Shown piece by piece: positions 40,534 through 50,521 of a stretch of 56,205 nucleotides of DNA. The stretch spans positions 1-56,205 of the forward strand of contig JAGVXI010000009.1 in the NCBI GenBank assembly GCA_018303855.1. Reading direction: 5' to 3'. Source of the stretch: Candidatus Pacearchaeota archaeon. GTDB taxonomy: Archaea; Nanobdellota; Nanobdellia; Pacearchaeales; GW2011-AR1. The notes under the pieces are model-generated. The model was not told the origin of the DNA. It was given only the letters and a program-made list of their open reading frames with translations, and made no database searches. Each line of letters begins with the position of its first letter. The first letter of the stretch is position 1. A program made the translations under genes and the position numbers.

Positions 40534-43363
40534 CTCCATCATGCATGCTCACACCATAAAGATTAGCTGCACTGCTTATTACCTCATCATTGTGAGTTAC
40601 AATAATATACTGCCCTCTTGTCATGTATTTTTTGAGCAATCCTGCAAGTCTTTCTGAATTTCTTTTGTCCAAAGCTGCATCTACTTCATCAAGAACATAA
40701 AATTGGTATGGACGATATTCCTGAATTGCAAAAATAAGCGAGAGAGCTACGATTGTTTGCTCGCCGCCAGAAAGAGAAGTGACATCGAAATATTTTCCCT
40801 GTCCTACTTTAACAATAATGCCAACTCCTGCTTCAAAAGGCTCTTTTTGATTTTCCACTTCAAGAAAGACATACCCTTTTGTGCTTAATTGAGCAAAATT
40901 CCTTGAAAAAAGCTCGTTCAGGTCATTTAATGTTTTCATGAAAGTTTTTTTCTTTTTTACATCAATTTCGTGGATAATCTTAGCTATTTTTTCTTTTTCT
41001 TTTTCAATAATTCCTGCTTTGTCTTTCACTATATCATACTCTTTCTTAACAGAATCATAAACTTCCAGTGAACGAAGATTAACTGTTCCAATTTTTGACA
41101 AAATTTCCTGCGTGCTCTGGAGTTTCTGAACAAGCGCGTCTCTTGGAGCTTTGATTATTTCAATAAGAGAATAAGAAGCTATGTCTATTTTGAGATTTTC
41201 CTGTTCTGCATCAACTCTTGCCTTCTCTATTTTTAAATTGTTTGACTCATGCTCAACCATTCTTGCTTCATTTTCTTTGCTTAACTTCTCTGCCTCATTT
41301 TGCCTTATTTTGTCCTGGAGAAAATCACGCTCTGCAATCAACATCTTAAACTTTTTAGTAAGTTCTTGCTCTTGCTCTGTTCTATCAGAAAGCAAAGCTT
41401 CTTTTTCCTCAAAGTTTTGCCTAGCTGATTTAAGCTCTTCATTAAAATCTTCTTCATCCCTAAAAATTTGCTTTAACAGAATTTTGGCTCTTTCAAGCTC
41501 GCGCTGCTTAAATGAAATGTCAGAATCAAGAGTTTCCTCAGACATCATCGCTATTTCCTGGACTTCTATTCTTAATGTTTCATATTTCTGCTCGATATTT
41601 AAATCTTCATCAAATTGTTTTTCAAGGGAGTTTTTCCTCTGCTCAATTGACTGCATTTCCTGGCTAGTTTTGTCTATTTTTTCCTGCATGTATTTAATCT
41701 GCTCTTTTTTGTCATAAATATGGGAAAGCTTTATTAAATCTGATTCTCTTTTGTTCATCTCAGAGTTTATATTTTCAAGATTTTCAACTAATTTTATTCT
41801 TTGTTTCTGCATTTCTTTTATTTGAGCCTGAGCATTTTGTATTTTTTTTGCCAAATCTTCAATTTTTGGGGCAGTTTCAGTGTGTATTGATTTAATATGC
41901 TCTGCTGTAATTTTGCTTTTACATAGAGGGCAGGTATCCATTTTTGAGATGTCTTGTTTTAGCCTATTTAACTTAAAACTTTCGTGCTCAGATACATTGG
42001 TTATTTTTTCTAACTCAGCCTCTTCTTTATTTATTTTTTCTAACTCAAGTTTACTTTTAGATAATAAATAATGAAGCTCAGTTAGCTTTGCCTGGTTGGA
42101 TTTTTTATCAAAAAGCTCTGCTGAAAGAGAATCTATCTGCCTAAGCAAAAGCTCTGATTCTTTTTTATGCCCATTCAAAGCAATTTCTTTATCCTGGGCT
42201 CTTTCTCTAATGGATTTTAATTCAGATTTAACCATATAGAATTTTTTCCTTCTGTCTTCCAAAATTTCAAGCTCTTTTTTCTTTTTTTCTAATTCTTTTT
42301 CTTTTTTCTGCAGGCTTGGAGAAGATTTTTGCAATTCTTTTAGCGCAAGCTCATTTTCTGATATGCTTTGCTTAATATCTTTTTTTTGCCTGCCTATTTC
42401 TTCAAGTTTAGCCTCATAATTCTCTATTTTCACATTTAATCCTGCTAATTCTGCCCTTATCTCTGCTATCTCCCTATTAAGCGCCTCTTGCTCCAACCCA
42501 GTAGATTTTTTAATAGTTTCATTTATTGATTTGATTTTAACCTCTAAACTAGAAATGCCTGCCTGAATTTGCGTTGTAATTTTTCTTGCCTTATCAATTG
42601 CTTTGTTTTTATCCTCTATGTCTGCATTAATTTTGTCTATCTCTTTTTGTTTTTTGCTTATGTCAGAGTTTATTATGCTCGCCTTGTATCTCTTAACATT
42701 GTGCTCAAGTTTTTTATACCGTAATGCCTGCTGTCTCTCTTTTTCAAGATTATTAAGGTAAGCTGTCCTCTCGCGCAAGATAGCTGATATCTCCTTTAGC
42801 CTTTCTTCTGTTTTTTCAAGTTCGCGCAAAGCTTTTTCTTTTCTTACCTCATAAACTGAGATTCCAGAAACTTCTTCTATCACTTTTCTTCTTTCTTCTG
42901 TATGCATTTTCACAAAATTCTGTATTTCTCCCTGCAGAATAATATTAAATCCGTGAGGGTCAATTCCTGCCTGGGCCAATAAAACCAGAACTTCTTGGCG
43001 CGTCTTTATATCATCATTAATTTTATACACGCTCTGCCCGTTTTTTCTTACAATCCTCCTTATTGATATTTCAGGCTTGTTTATTGCAAAAAGTTTATCT
43101 GAGTTATCAATTATGAGTTCAACATATGCTTCTCTTGCAGGGGGAATTGCTTTTGTGCCAGAAAAGATTAAATTGCTTGCTTTTGCTGCCCTGATTGATT
43201 TGATACTTAATCTGCCTAAAACAAAGCATAACGCGTCTGTAATATTGCTTTTACCGCTTCCATTTGGACCAAGAATAACATTAATCTGCGGGGTAAAAGG
43301 AAGTTCTGTCTTGCGCACAAAACTCTTAAAACCATGCATCACCAGTTTTTTTAGATAAGCCAT
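40505..43363 (-). CDS. SMC-like ATPase with central zinc-hook motif
   Basis: Walker A GPNGSGKSN, SLSGGEQTIVALSLIFAI, YVLDEVDAALD; central CPLC flanked by coiled coil; 952 aa. Confidence 0.9.
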   Translation of the reverse strand: MAYLKKLVMHGFKSFVRKTELPFTPQINVILGPNGSGKSNITDALCFVLGRLSIKSIRAAKASNLIFSGTKAIPPAREAYVELIIDNSDKLFAINKPEISIRRIVRKNGQSVYKINDDIKTRQEVLVLLAQAGIDPHGFNIILQGEIQNFVKMHTEERRKVIEEVSGISVYEVRKEKALRELEKTEERLKEISAILRERTAYLNNLEKERQQALRYKKLEHNVKRYKASIINSDISKKQKEIDKINADIEDKNKAIDKARKITTQIQAGISSLEVKIKSINETIKKSTGLEQEALNREIAEIRAELAGLNVKIENYEAKLEEIGRQKKDIKQSISENELALKELQKSSPSLQKKEKELEKKKKELEILEDRRKKFYMVKSELKSIRERAQDKEIALNGHKKESELLLRQIDSLSAELFDKKSNQAKLTELHYLLSKSKLELEKINKEEAELEKITNVSEHESFKLNRLKQDISKMDTCPLCKSKITAEHIKSIHTETAPKIEDLAKKIQNAQAQIKEMQKQRIKLVENLENINSEMNKRESDLIKLSHIYDKKEQIKYMQEKIDKTSQEMQSIEQRKNSLEKQFDEDLNIEQKYETLRIEVQEIAMMSEETLDSDISFKQRELERAKILLKQIFRDEEDFNEELKSARQNFEEKEALLSDRTEQEQELTKKFKMLIAERDFLQDKIRQNEAEKLSKENEARMVEHESNNLKIEKARVDAEQENLKIDIASYSLIEIIKAPRDALVQKLQSTQEILSKIGTVNLRSLEVYDSVKKEYDIVKDKAGIIEKEKEKIAKIIHEIDVKKKKTFMKTLNDLNELFSRNFAQLSTKGYVFLEVENQKEPFEAGVGIIVKVGQGKYFDVTSLSGGEQTIVALSLIFAIQEYRPYQFYVLDEVDAALDKRNSERLAGLLKKYMTRGQYIIVTHNDEVISSAANLYGVSMHDGVSKIVSLKV

Positions 43364-43536
43364 GAAGCATAGAATTATGAGAAGTTTTTAAAGTTTAATA
43401 TAGTGAATAAATCCAATAGCAAGATTTAGATTTAACAAATAATAGCTTACCCTACTCACATTTAGCTTGTTATAACCAACAACCACCAAGTTTTATCATT
43501 AACTGATTTTTTTAGGGTATTGGAATACATGATTTT

Positions 43537-44217
43537 TTAAAATTCTGTCAGGTTCTTTTGTTCTTTAACAGCGCAAAGTCTTTGCCATGTTGACCAAGTT
43601 TGCCTGAAAATTCCTGATTCTATGTGCTTTTTAAAATTCTTTTCTAAAAAGTTGCAAGTTAATTGGTCAGAACAATAGCCAGAGCCAATTTCTTCCCCAT
43701 ATTTTTCTTTAAGCACATTCATTTCTTTTTCCCGAACAGACTTAGCCAAAATTGAAGCAGCTGAAACAGCGACATAATCCCTGTCAGCTTTATGCTCGCA
43801 TAATACTTCTAAGTTTGAAAGATCATTAATCTTTAGCTTGAGATAATCCCGCCATTTTGTTTTATTTGGTGAGGGGCAGTCGACAATTACTTTTATTTTT
43901 TTATAGCCCTTGTTTATCCTATTTATTATTTTTGCGCATGCAAGTGCTTCAACTTCATTAAGCTTTATGCCAGAATGGTTTTTGCCATCTATTTCACTTG
44001 GATGGATTACAACAACTTCAAAGGTTGTTGCTTTTTCCCTGATAATTTCAGCTAAAAACTCACGCCTTTTTGCAGTAAGCGATTTTGAATCTTTAACGCC
44101 AATTTTCTTGAATTCTTTTTCTGTTTTTTCATCAATTAAGCAACCAGCAAGAACCATTGGCCCAATTACAGGCCCACGACCTGCATCATCAATCCCAAGA
44201 GTTAGTATTTTTTCCAT
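43537..44217 (-). CDS. rnhB: Ribonuclease HII
   Basis: GIDDAGRGPVIGPMVLAGCLI, DSKSLTAKRRE, ASILAKSVRE. Confidence 0.96.
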   Translation of the reverse strand: MEKILTLGIDDAGRGPVIGPMVLAGCLIDEKTEKEFKKIGVKDSKSLTAKRREFLAEIIREKATTFEVVVIHPSEIDGKNHSGIKLNEVEALACAKIINRINKGYKKIKVIVDCPSPNKTKWRDYLKLKINDLSNLEVLCEHKADRDYVAVSAASILAKSVREKEMNVLKEKYGEEIGSGYCSDQLTCNFLEKNFKKHIESGIFRQTWSTWQRLCAVKEQKNLTEF

Positions 44218-44328
44218 TTTACAAATAAAAAAAGCAAAAGGCAGTTTATAAGTTTATTCGTATGAAAATTACATTTTATACAAATGAAAGAGAAAGCTTT
44301 TTAAGCAGTTTCCATTAATAAGTAATAT

Positions 44329-44403
44329 AGCGGGGTAGAACAGCTTGGAGTGTTCGCCGGGCCCATAACCCGGAGGTCAGAGGTTCAAATCCTCTCCCCG
44401 CTA
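44329..44403 (+). tRNA. tRNA-Met(CAT), probably initiator
   Basis: AGCGGGG...CCCCGCT acceptor; CCGGG-CCCATAA-CCCGG anticodon arm; AGGTTCAAATCCT T-arm. Confidence 0.9.
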
Positions 44404-44411
44404 TTTAATCT

Positions 44412-46172
44412 TTGATTAAAAACATGAAAATGATTTTATTTTGGCAATATACAAAAAAGTATAAAGGATTAATACTTTTGGCCTTGATACTTGCAACAAT
44501 AAACCAACTATTTTCTTTGCTAGACCCTCAAATTTTAAGGCTTTTAATTGACAATTATGCTAGCAAAACCAATGAGTTGTCTAAAGATGTTTTTATTAAA
44601 GGAGTTGGCTTTTTACTTCTTGCATTTATTGGAGTTGCTTTTGTATCCAGATTAGCAAAAAACTTCCAAGATTATTTTGTGAGTGCAATAACACAGAAAG
44701 TTGGAACAGACATGTATGCAATGGGTGTGAACCATACATTTTCCCTGCCTTATGGAATATTTGAAGATAGAAAATCAGGAGAGATACTTCAAAAATTACA
44801 AAAAGCCAGACTTGATTCACAAACAGTTATTCAAAGTTTGATTAATATTGTTTTTTTATCGCTTATAGGGATGTTATTTGTTATTGGCTATTCTTTCTAT
44901 GTTCACTGGAGTATTGGAATAACTTTAAGTTTAATAATCCCAATTTTGGGCATACCTATTTTTATTTTGAGTAAAAAAATTAAAGAATCTCAAAAAAAGA
45001 TTGTTGCCGAATCCGCTGAACTTGCAGGGAGCACAACAGAAACACTGAGAAATGTAGAACTTGTTAAAAGCCTTGGTCTTGAAAATCAAGAGATTAAAAG
45101 GCTTAATAATGTAAATGAAAATATTTTAAAGTTAGAATTAAAAAAAATTAAATTCATTAGGAAGATTAGTTTTATTCAAGGAACTTTGGTAAATGGTGCC
45201 CGTGTTGGATTAATGTTTTTAATGTTATGGCTCTTATTTAATCAGGGGATAACTATAGGAGAATTTTTGACTTTATTTATCTACAGCTTTTTTGTGTTTA
45301 CCCCTTTAACTGAATTAGCAGTGGTTGTTTCTCAATATCAGGAGGCAAAAGCAAGCAATGAAAAACTTGAAGAAATTTTAAAAATTAAGATAGTTAAAGA
45401 ATCAAACAAATTGCATAAAATAGGAGAGATTAAATCAATAATTTTTGATAGGGTGGGATTTAGTTATGATAAAGGAAAAGAATTGGCTGTTGAAAATTTC
45501 AATGTGAAGATTAATGCTGGCGAAACAATAGCTTTTGTTGGGCTTTCCGGAAGCGGAAAAACAACAATTGTTAAATTGTTACTTGGATTATACAAGCCTA
45601 CAAATGGAGAATTGCTTTTTAATGGAATTAATTCTACAAAAGTCAATTATGATGCTTTAAGGAAAAGAATTGGACTTGTTGCTCAAGAAACCCAATTATT
45701 TGCTGGTTCAATTAGAGAAAACTTGCTTTTTGTAAATCCAAATGCAACTGACAAAGAATGCTTAAATGCATTAAAGGTAGCATCTATTCAGCATATTGTA
45801 AAGCAAAGACAAGAAGGGTTAGATACTAAGATAGGAGAGGGAGGCATTAAATTATCCGGGGGTGAAAGACAGAGATTGGCAATCGCTAGGGCAATATTAA
45901 GAAATCCGGATATTTTAATTTTTGATGAAGCAACATCATCTTTGGATTCACTTACAGAAAAAGAAATAACCAAAACAATTAAGGATATCTCAAAGCACAA
46001 ACCAGGGCTTATTACTTTCCTTGTCGCACATAGACTCTCAACTTTAGCTCATGCAGATATAATCTATGTTTTGGAAAGGGGGAAGCTAATAGAACAAGGT
46101 AAACACCAAGAACTATTAAAAAAGAAGGGACTTTATGCTGCATTGTGGAGAGAACAATCCGGGGAATTATAA
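44412..46172 (+). CDS. ABC transporter (fused TM + ATPase, MsbA/LmrA-like)
   Basis: VGLSGSGKTTIVKLLLGLYKPTNGE, LSGGERQRLAIARAILRNPDILIFDEATSSLDS. Confidence 0.95.
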   Translation: MIKNMKMILFWQYTKKYKGLILLALILATINQLFSLLDPQILRLLIDNYASKTNELSKDVFIKGVGFLLLAFIGVAFVSRLAKNFQDYFVSAITQKVGTDMYAMGVNHTFSLPYGIFEDRKSGEILQKLQKARLDSQTVIQSLINIVFLSLIGMLFVIGYSFYVHWSIGITLSLIIPILGIPIFILSKKIKESQKKIVAESAELAGSTTETLRNVELVKSLGLENQEIKRLNNVNENILKLELKKIKFIRKISFIQGTLVNGARVGLMFLMLWLLFNQGITIGEFLTLFIYSFFVFTPLTELAVVVSQYQEAKASNEKLEEILKIKIVKESNKLHKIGEIKSIIFDRVGFSYDKGKELAVENFNVKINAGETIAFVGLSGSGKTTIVKLLLGLYKPTNGELLFNGINSTKVNYDALRKRIGLVAQETQLFAGSIRENLLFVNPNATDKECLNALKVASIQHIVKQRQEGLDTKIGEGGIKLSGGERQRLAIARAILRNPDILIFDEATSSLDSLTEKEITKTIKDISKHKPGLITFLVAHRLSTLAHADIIYVLERGKLIEQGKHQELLKKKGLYAALWREQSGEL

Positions 46173-46228
46173 AAAAAGTTTCTGGTGTAAAGATGATAAT
46201 ACTCTCTTTATTATTAGTTAAGAATATT

Positions 46229-46612
46229 CTACCTTTTGCTAAATACCTTAAATAATGCTAAAGAAACAACTAAGAGTATTACAAAATGAATTATCAAAAA
46301 TTCTAAAACAAATTTGAGCGGATAACCTTCTAAGAAATATCTAACTTGAAGCAATAAGCTGACAACAGCAGAAAATATCAGGCTTTTTACAATAAGTTTT
46401 TGCTTGTTAATTATTAAATAAGTGATAAAGCCAATTAAGGTTCCATAGATTATTTTGTTTGGAAAATATCTTGGAGGAACAGAATAATCCTCGCTTAACT
46501 GGTGGATTAAATAGTCAAAGTATGTGAAAATAACCACAACAAGCAGTATGATTAATAAAGTTAAGAAAAGCCTTTTTGGATTTAACTTTTTTAAAACAAC
46601 TTCTTTTCTCAT
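46229..46612 (-). CDS. Membrane protein
   Basis: 127 aa, four TM-like segments. Confidence 0.6.
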   Translation of the reverse strand: MRKEVVLKKLNPKRLFLTLLIILLVVVIFTYFDYLIHQLSEDYSVPPRYFPNKIIYGTLIGFITYLIINKQKLIVKSLIFSAVVSLLLQVRYFLEGYPLKFVLEFLIIHFVILLVVSLALFKVFSKR

Positions 46613-46680
46613 AATTTGAGTAAGAAGACTAAACTTAAAAAACTATCTGTATGTTTCCAAATTATTTTTTACAAAAAAAA

Positions 46681-46828
46681 CGCCCAGTGCAGGAATCGAA
46701 CCTGCGGACCCCGAAGGGCCGAGATGTTTGCAATCACTCTTGAGGCAATCTCAAGGGAGATGTCATAAGAAGAACCGTAGGTTCTTTTTATTTAGCAATC
46801 TCGTGCAATACCACTATGCGAACTGGGC
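46681..46828 (-). tRNA. Class II tRNA with ~65-nt intron, probably tRNA-Ser(GCT)
   Basis: GCCCAGT...ACTGGGC acceptor, CGAGA/TCTCG anticodon stem with TTGCTA before the insertion, long variable arm GGCCCTTCGGGGTCC, GGTTCGATTCC T-arm. Confidence 0.75.
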
Positions 46829-46892
46829 ATAGAATAACTATTGAATAAGAAGTTTTAAAGGTTTTTGTATGCCAAGAATATTTAACCTGGGT

Positions 46893-47519
46893 TCATTTAA
46901 GCACAACAAACCTGTCTCTGCCGGAATTCTTTGCCTTGTAAAGAGCTTTGTCTGCTCTTTTCATCAGTGTTTTTTTTGTATCTGACTTTTTAAATTCAGT
47001 CAAACCACCGCTTATTGTAAGAGAATATTTTTTAAGTGTTTTATCTGATTTAATTATTTCTCTAAGCCTTGAAGTTAAAAATTTGGCTTTTTCGATGCTT
47101 GTCTCGGGAAAAATAATAAAAAATTCTTCTCCGCCAAATCTCGCAATTATATCTGATTTTCTCAAGCTTCTTTGCAGAATTTCAGCAAGCTTTTTTAAAA
47201 GTTTATCTGCCATTAAATGTCCATAAGCATCATTTATTTTTTTAAAAAAATCTATATCTATTACAAAAAGACAGAGTCTTTGCCTGCCCCTTTTTGCTTT
47301 CTCAAATTCAATGTCAAGCATTGTATCAAAAAATTTATTGTTGTAAAGCCCTGTTTTTTCATCATGAATCGCAGCTTCATAAAGCAAAGATATTGATTCA
47401 TGCATTGTTGAGAATAATTCAGTAATTTTCTCCCTAAACTTTGGGTCCAGCGCAGATACTTTTTTGTTCAGCTTTTCTGTAAGATAATCTTTCTTAGGCA
47501 TAATTATGGTAAGAAACAA
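46893..47519 (-). CDS. GGDEF-domain protein (predicted diguanylate cyclase)
   Basis: DEKTGLYNNKFFD, DIDFFKKINDAYGHLMADKLLKKLAEIL, ARFGGEEFFIIFP, ADKALYKAKNSGRDRF. Confidence 0.92.
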   Translation of the reverse strand: MFLTIIMPKKDYLTEKLNKKVSALDPKFREKITELFSTMHESISLLYEAAIHDEKTGLYNNKFFDTMLDIEFEKAKRGRQRLCLFVIDIDFFKKINDAYGHLMADKLLKKLAEILQRSLRKSDIIARFGGEEFFIIFPETSIEKAKFLTSRLREIIKSDKTLKKYSLTISGGLTEFKKSDTKKTLMKRADKALYKAKNSGRDRFVVLK

Positions 47520-47724
47520 GGACTTTTAAAATTATTGAATTTGTTGGATTTTACAGGTTTAACTGACGAAGCATACAAATATTTTCATAGCTTACAATTT
47601 AATTAATTTTAAGAGATTAGGTAGTATCCCAGGATTAACAAACCAAAAAGTATAGGCATAGATTAACTAGAGGAAAATAATTATAAAGTTTGTTACAGCA
47701 TTAGCATTGTTTTATCCATTAAAA

Positions 47725-47886
47725 CTAATCATGCTTTCCGACTTCACTTGTTCTTTCATATCTTATGTGAAGTTTGTCTAAAACAGAAATAGCCTGTTGC
47801 CTCATATCAGAATTTCCTAAGCCTTTCCAGTCTATTATTGCTAAATCTATTTCTTCTTCTGTTTTTCCAATTGCCTGCTTAATCAT
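47725..47886 (-). CDS. Small hypothetical protein at the 3' end of the DGR operon
   Basis: MIKQAIGKTEEEIDLAIIDWKGLGNSDMRQQAISVLDKLHIRYERTSEVGKHD; longer ORF in track runs through VR1 in an alternate frame. Confidence 0.35.
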   Translation of the reverse strand: MIKQAIGKTEEEIDLAIIDWKGLGNSDMRQQAISVLDKLHIRYERTSEVGKHD

Positions 47887-47959
47887 TTCGTCGCTTAATG
47901 GCAGAGCATAACCGGGAATTATGTGTGATATAGCAAAATTTAATTTTAATATAAAATGC

Positions 47960-48748
47960 TCAAATTTTGACGCGCGTGACACGTACCCCGAGAGACGAAT
48001 TCGCGCCAGCAGGATACCTGCCGCAGTACAGGTTAGCCCCGTCCGAAACCGCGTCGAACCTAACGACTTTACCATTAACAGGCGCGTAGTAATATAAACT
48101 TCCATTACTTACATTTTTAGAAGGCAAACCTTGATAATTTGCATTTGATAACCAATCTGATATATCTATTTGTTTATTATCCATAAGACATTCCTCTAAC
48201 TCTTCAGACCTCTGCGCAACTAATTGACCATTTACTAATCTATGATCATAATTTATTTGGGTTTTACCGCTAAAAACACCCAATGTTTTATTTCTTACAA
48301 CAAATTTAGCATCTAACCATTCAGCTCTCCGAGGACTTCTAATTGTATAAATTTCATCTAAGATTGAGTTTAATTTTTTCTGATCAACTTGCTGTCCATT
48401 TCCATCATAAGCACTGCCTGATCTTAATAGATTAAGAAAATCAGCAAATTGTCTGATAGTTAACATCTGTGCTCCTTCCTTAATCAAAGAAACATATGCA
48501 TCATTCCAGTTTTTTCCTTGATGTACCATTTCCATAGAAACTAAAGTATCTGGATAAGAATAATTGCCGTGAGTTCTACCTTGCAAGATAAGATATTCAT
48601 TAGCATTATTAACACTAGCAGGACTTGGAACAGATTGAACTCCTTGAGGTATATTCACCTTTCCGTCATCAGGAGCACCAGCTAAAACTTTCTCAATTGA
48701 ACCTTTAATAGGCTTTCCCATAAAATTATCTGGTATTTGTATTTTCAT
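47960..48748 (-). CDS. DGR variable protein 1 (VP1), C-terminal C-type-lectin-like VR
   Basis: C-terminus VVRFDAVSDGANLYCGRYPAGANSSLGVRVTRVKI encoded by VR1; N-terminus MKIQIPDNFMGKPIKGSIEKVLAGA. Confidence 0.9.
   Translation of the reverse strand: MKIQIPDNFMGKPIKGSIEKVLAGAPDDGKVNIPQGVQSVPSPASVNNANEYLILQGRTHGNYSYPDTLVSMEMVHQGKNWNDAYVSLIKEGAQMLTIRQFADFLNLLRSGSAYDGNGQQVDQKKLNSILDEIYTIRSPRRAEWLDAKFVVRNKTLGVFSGKTQINYDHRLVNGQLVAQRSEELEECLMDNKQIDISDWLSNANYQGLPSKNVSNGSLYYYAPVNGKVVRFDAVSDGANLYCGRYPAGANSSLGVRVTRVKI
47986..48067 (-). repeat. Variable repeat VR1
   Basis: Aligned to TR: 11 core mismatches, all at TR adenines. Confidence 0.95.
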
Positions 48749-48754
48749 ATTTTT
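48675..48754 (-). repeat. 80-bp repeat (VP1 5' end), copy A
   Basis: 79/80 identical to 51246-51325 by eye. Confidence 0.9.
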
Positions 48755-50511
48755 GTAAATTGCTCATATTGTTTTTTTGCAATATCTACCATTAAGTATG
48801 CTAAATCTTTTCCAGACCTTACATCAAAAACTGGAATTTTCCATGATTTTAAATCACGAGTAAACTGACTATCTCCACCAAGATGAATATGCCCATAATA
48901 ATTATTAACAGCTAATTTCCTAAATTCTTCTCTTTCAGAATCCCAGTTACCTATTTCCCCATCAGAAAGAGATAAAACAAAACTTTCTCTGCCTCTTAAT
49001 GCTTCTGTGAGTGTTTTAGCATCAATATAAGTATTTCCAAACTCAGGAGATAAAGCTAATTTACGAACATCATCAATTCCATTAAAATCTGATTCTTTGT
49101 ACCTTGTCCTATCTGAGAATAATGAAACTCCATGCCTAATATACGGTGCAATTCCTTGCTTCTGCAAGAAGTTTTCAATTCCATAAAAACCCAAGAGTGC
49201 ATAATGATATTTGCTGTTGCCTCCCCATGGAATAAAAGTTTTGCTTCCCTCATCACCATCAATTCCTTCAGCCATGCTTCCAGAACTATCTAAAACAACC
49301 ATTTTAAAATCAGGGAAACTCTTTCTTTGCATTTTGAATTTAGAATCTATAACTAAAGGCTGGTCAGGATAAGAGAAGGTTAATCCCTCACTAGTAATCT
49401 TCAATTTAGAAGCCTTTATCTTTGCAGGATCGTCTTTTTCTTCATCAAAAGAACGATAAGTAAGAGTTGCTATTGGTAAACTTTGAGTTTTTGTCATTGA
49501 ATCTACTCTAACTGGAATGTCTCTAGCTAATTTTTTATAAACAGAATCTAATTGTTCAAAACTTGCAATGTTTTTAGATTGCCTTTCATTGCCTGAATAT
49601 CTACCAAATGCTATTTCCTCTGTTCCCTCGGGAGTTCCCATTTTCTGCTCTATGCCATTTCCTGCTGGAGATAGAGATTGTCCTTTTTCTCCACCCTGAT
49701 TTCCAGTTCCATTATCAAAAGCTGAAAGTCTTTCTGTTGGTGCTTGTTCTAATAAAGGAGCAAGATACTTAGTAAACTTAGAAACCATAGCAGGCCAACT
49801 TGACTTATTAAATAGAGGAGCAGTTCCTTGCTTGGAAGTTGTTATATCTTTTGGTAAAGCTAATTCCCTAACAACTTGTTCAACTGCTTTGTCAACACTT
49901 TTGTCATGAGTGTAATGTCTCTTTAGTAATGCAGTATCCACATTGTCTCCAATTGTATGCATATTTAATTTAACAAAAGCTTCATAAAATGGAGTGTAAG
50001 CTTTTTGACCTTGTGTTTTTACAGCTAACCCCTCATTATCCCAGAATAATACTTGACCTGAAAAATCTCCCTTGAACTCTTTTGCACGAGCATTTACAAG
50101 AACATCTTCAAAGGCGTTTGCTACATATTGGGCATGCCCTTTTTTATCTTGAGGAAGTGCTTCTTTAACTGCTTCAAGAATTTTATCATGATAATAAATA
50201 TCGTAAGGGCATCCTCTTTCTGTGCCTAAAGGTAATTCCCAATGTCCACATTCATGATATAAAACATCAGTAAGCAAAGTTTCTAATCCATTTGTAATGC
50301 TTTTTTTTCTTGCAAAAGCTTTCTGTCTTTTATCACTTAGGGGGTCAAAACCTTTTCTAAGAGTAATTTCTATATTCCATCCTTCTGGAGCTATATATGC
50401 AGCAACATTTTGTTTTGCTTCATCATATTCTTGGATATTTAATGAACCTCCAACTAATCCAATCTTATTCTTCGCTTCATGCAATTTTTGTTTAAGTGTT
50501 TGAAGTGTCAT
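48745..50511 (-). CDS. HExxH metallopeptidase-like + VWA domain protein
   Basis: LYHECGHWELP (HExxH), MVVLDSSGSMAEG MIDAS (DxSGS); likely start MTLQTLKQKL rather than track start 50697; ATGA overlap with VP1. Confidence 0.88.
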   Translation of the reverse strand: MTLQTLKQKLHEAKNKIGLVGGSLNIQEYDEAKQNVAAYIAPEGWNIEITLRKGFDPLSDKRQKAFARKKSITNGLETLLTDVLYHECGHWELPLGTERGCPYDIYYHDKILEAVKEALPQDKKGHAQYVANAFEDVLVNARAKEFKGDFSGQVLFWDNEGLAVKTQGQKAYTPFYEAFVKLNMHTIGDNVDTALLKRHYTHDKSVDKAVEQVVRELALPKDITTSKQGTAPLFNKSSWPAMVSKFTKYLAPLLEQAPTERLSAFDNGTGNQGGEKGQSLSPAGNGIEQKMGTPEGTEEIAFGRYSGNERQSKNIASFEQLDSVYKKLARDIPVRVDSMTKTQSLPIATLTYRSFDEEKDDPAKIKASKLKITSEGLTFSYPDQPLVIDSKFKMQRKSFPDFKMVVLDSSGSMAEGIDGDEGSKTFIPWGGNSKYHYALLGFYGIENFLQKQGIAPYIRHGVSLFSDRTRYKESDFNGIDDVRKLALSPEFGNTYIDAKTLTEALRGRESFVLSLSDGEIGNWDSEREEFRKLAVNNYYGHIHLGGDSQFTRDLKSWKIPVFDVRSGKDLAYLMVDIAKKQYEQFTKI

Positions 50512-50521
50512 TTTATTATTC

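Noticed and set aside
41181-41717. 178-aa plus-strand ORF rich in Ser/Leu/Cys
   Set aside because: Antisense of the coiled-coil region of the SMC-like gene; low-complexity composition.
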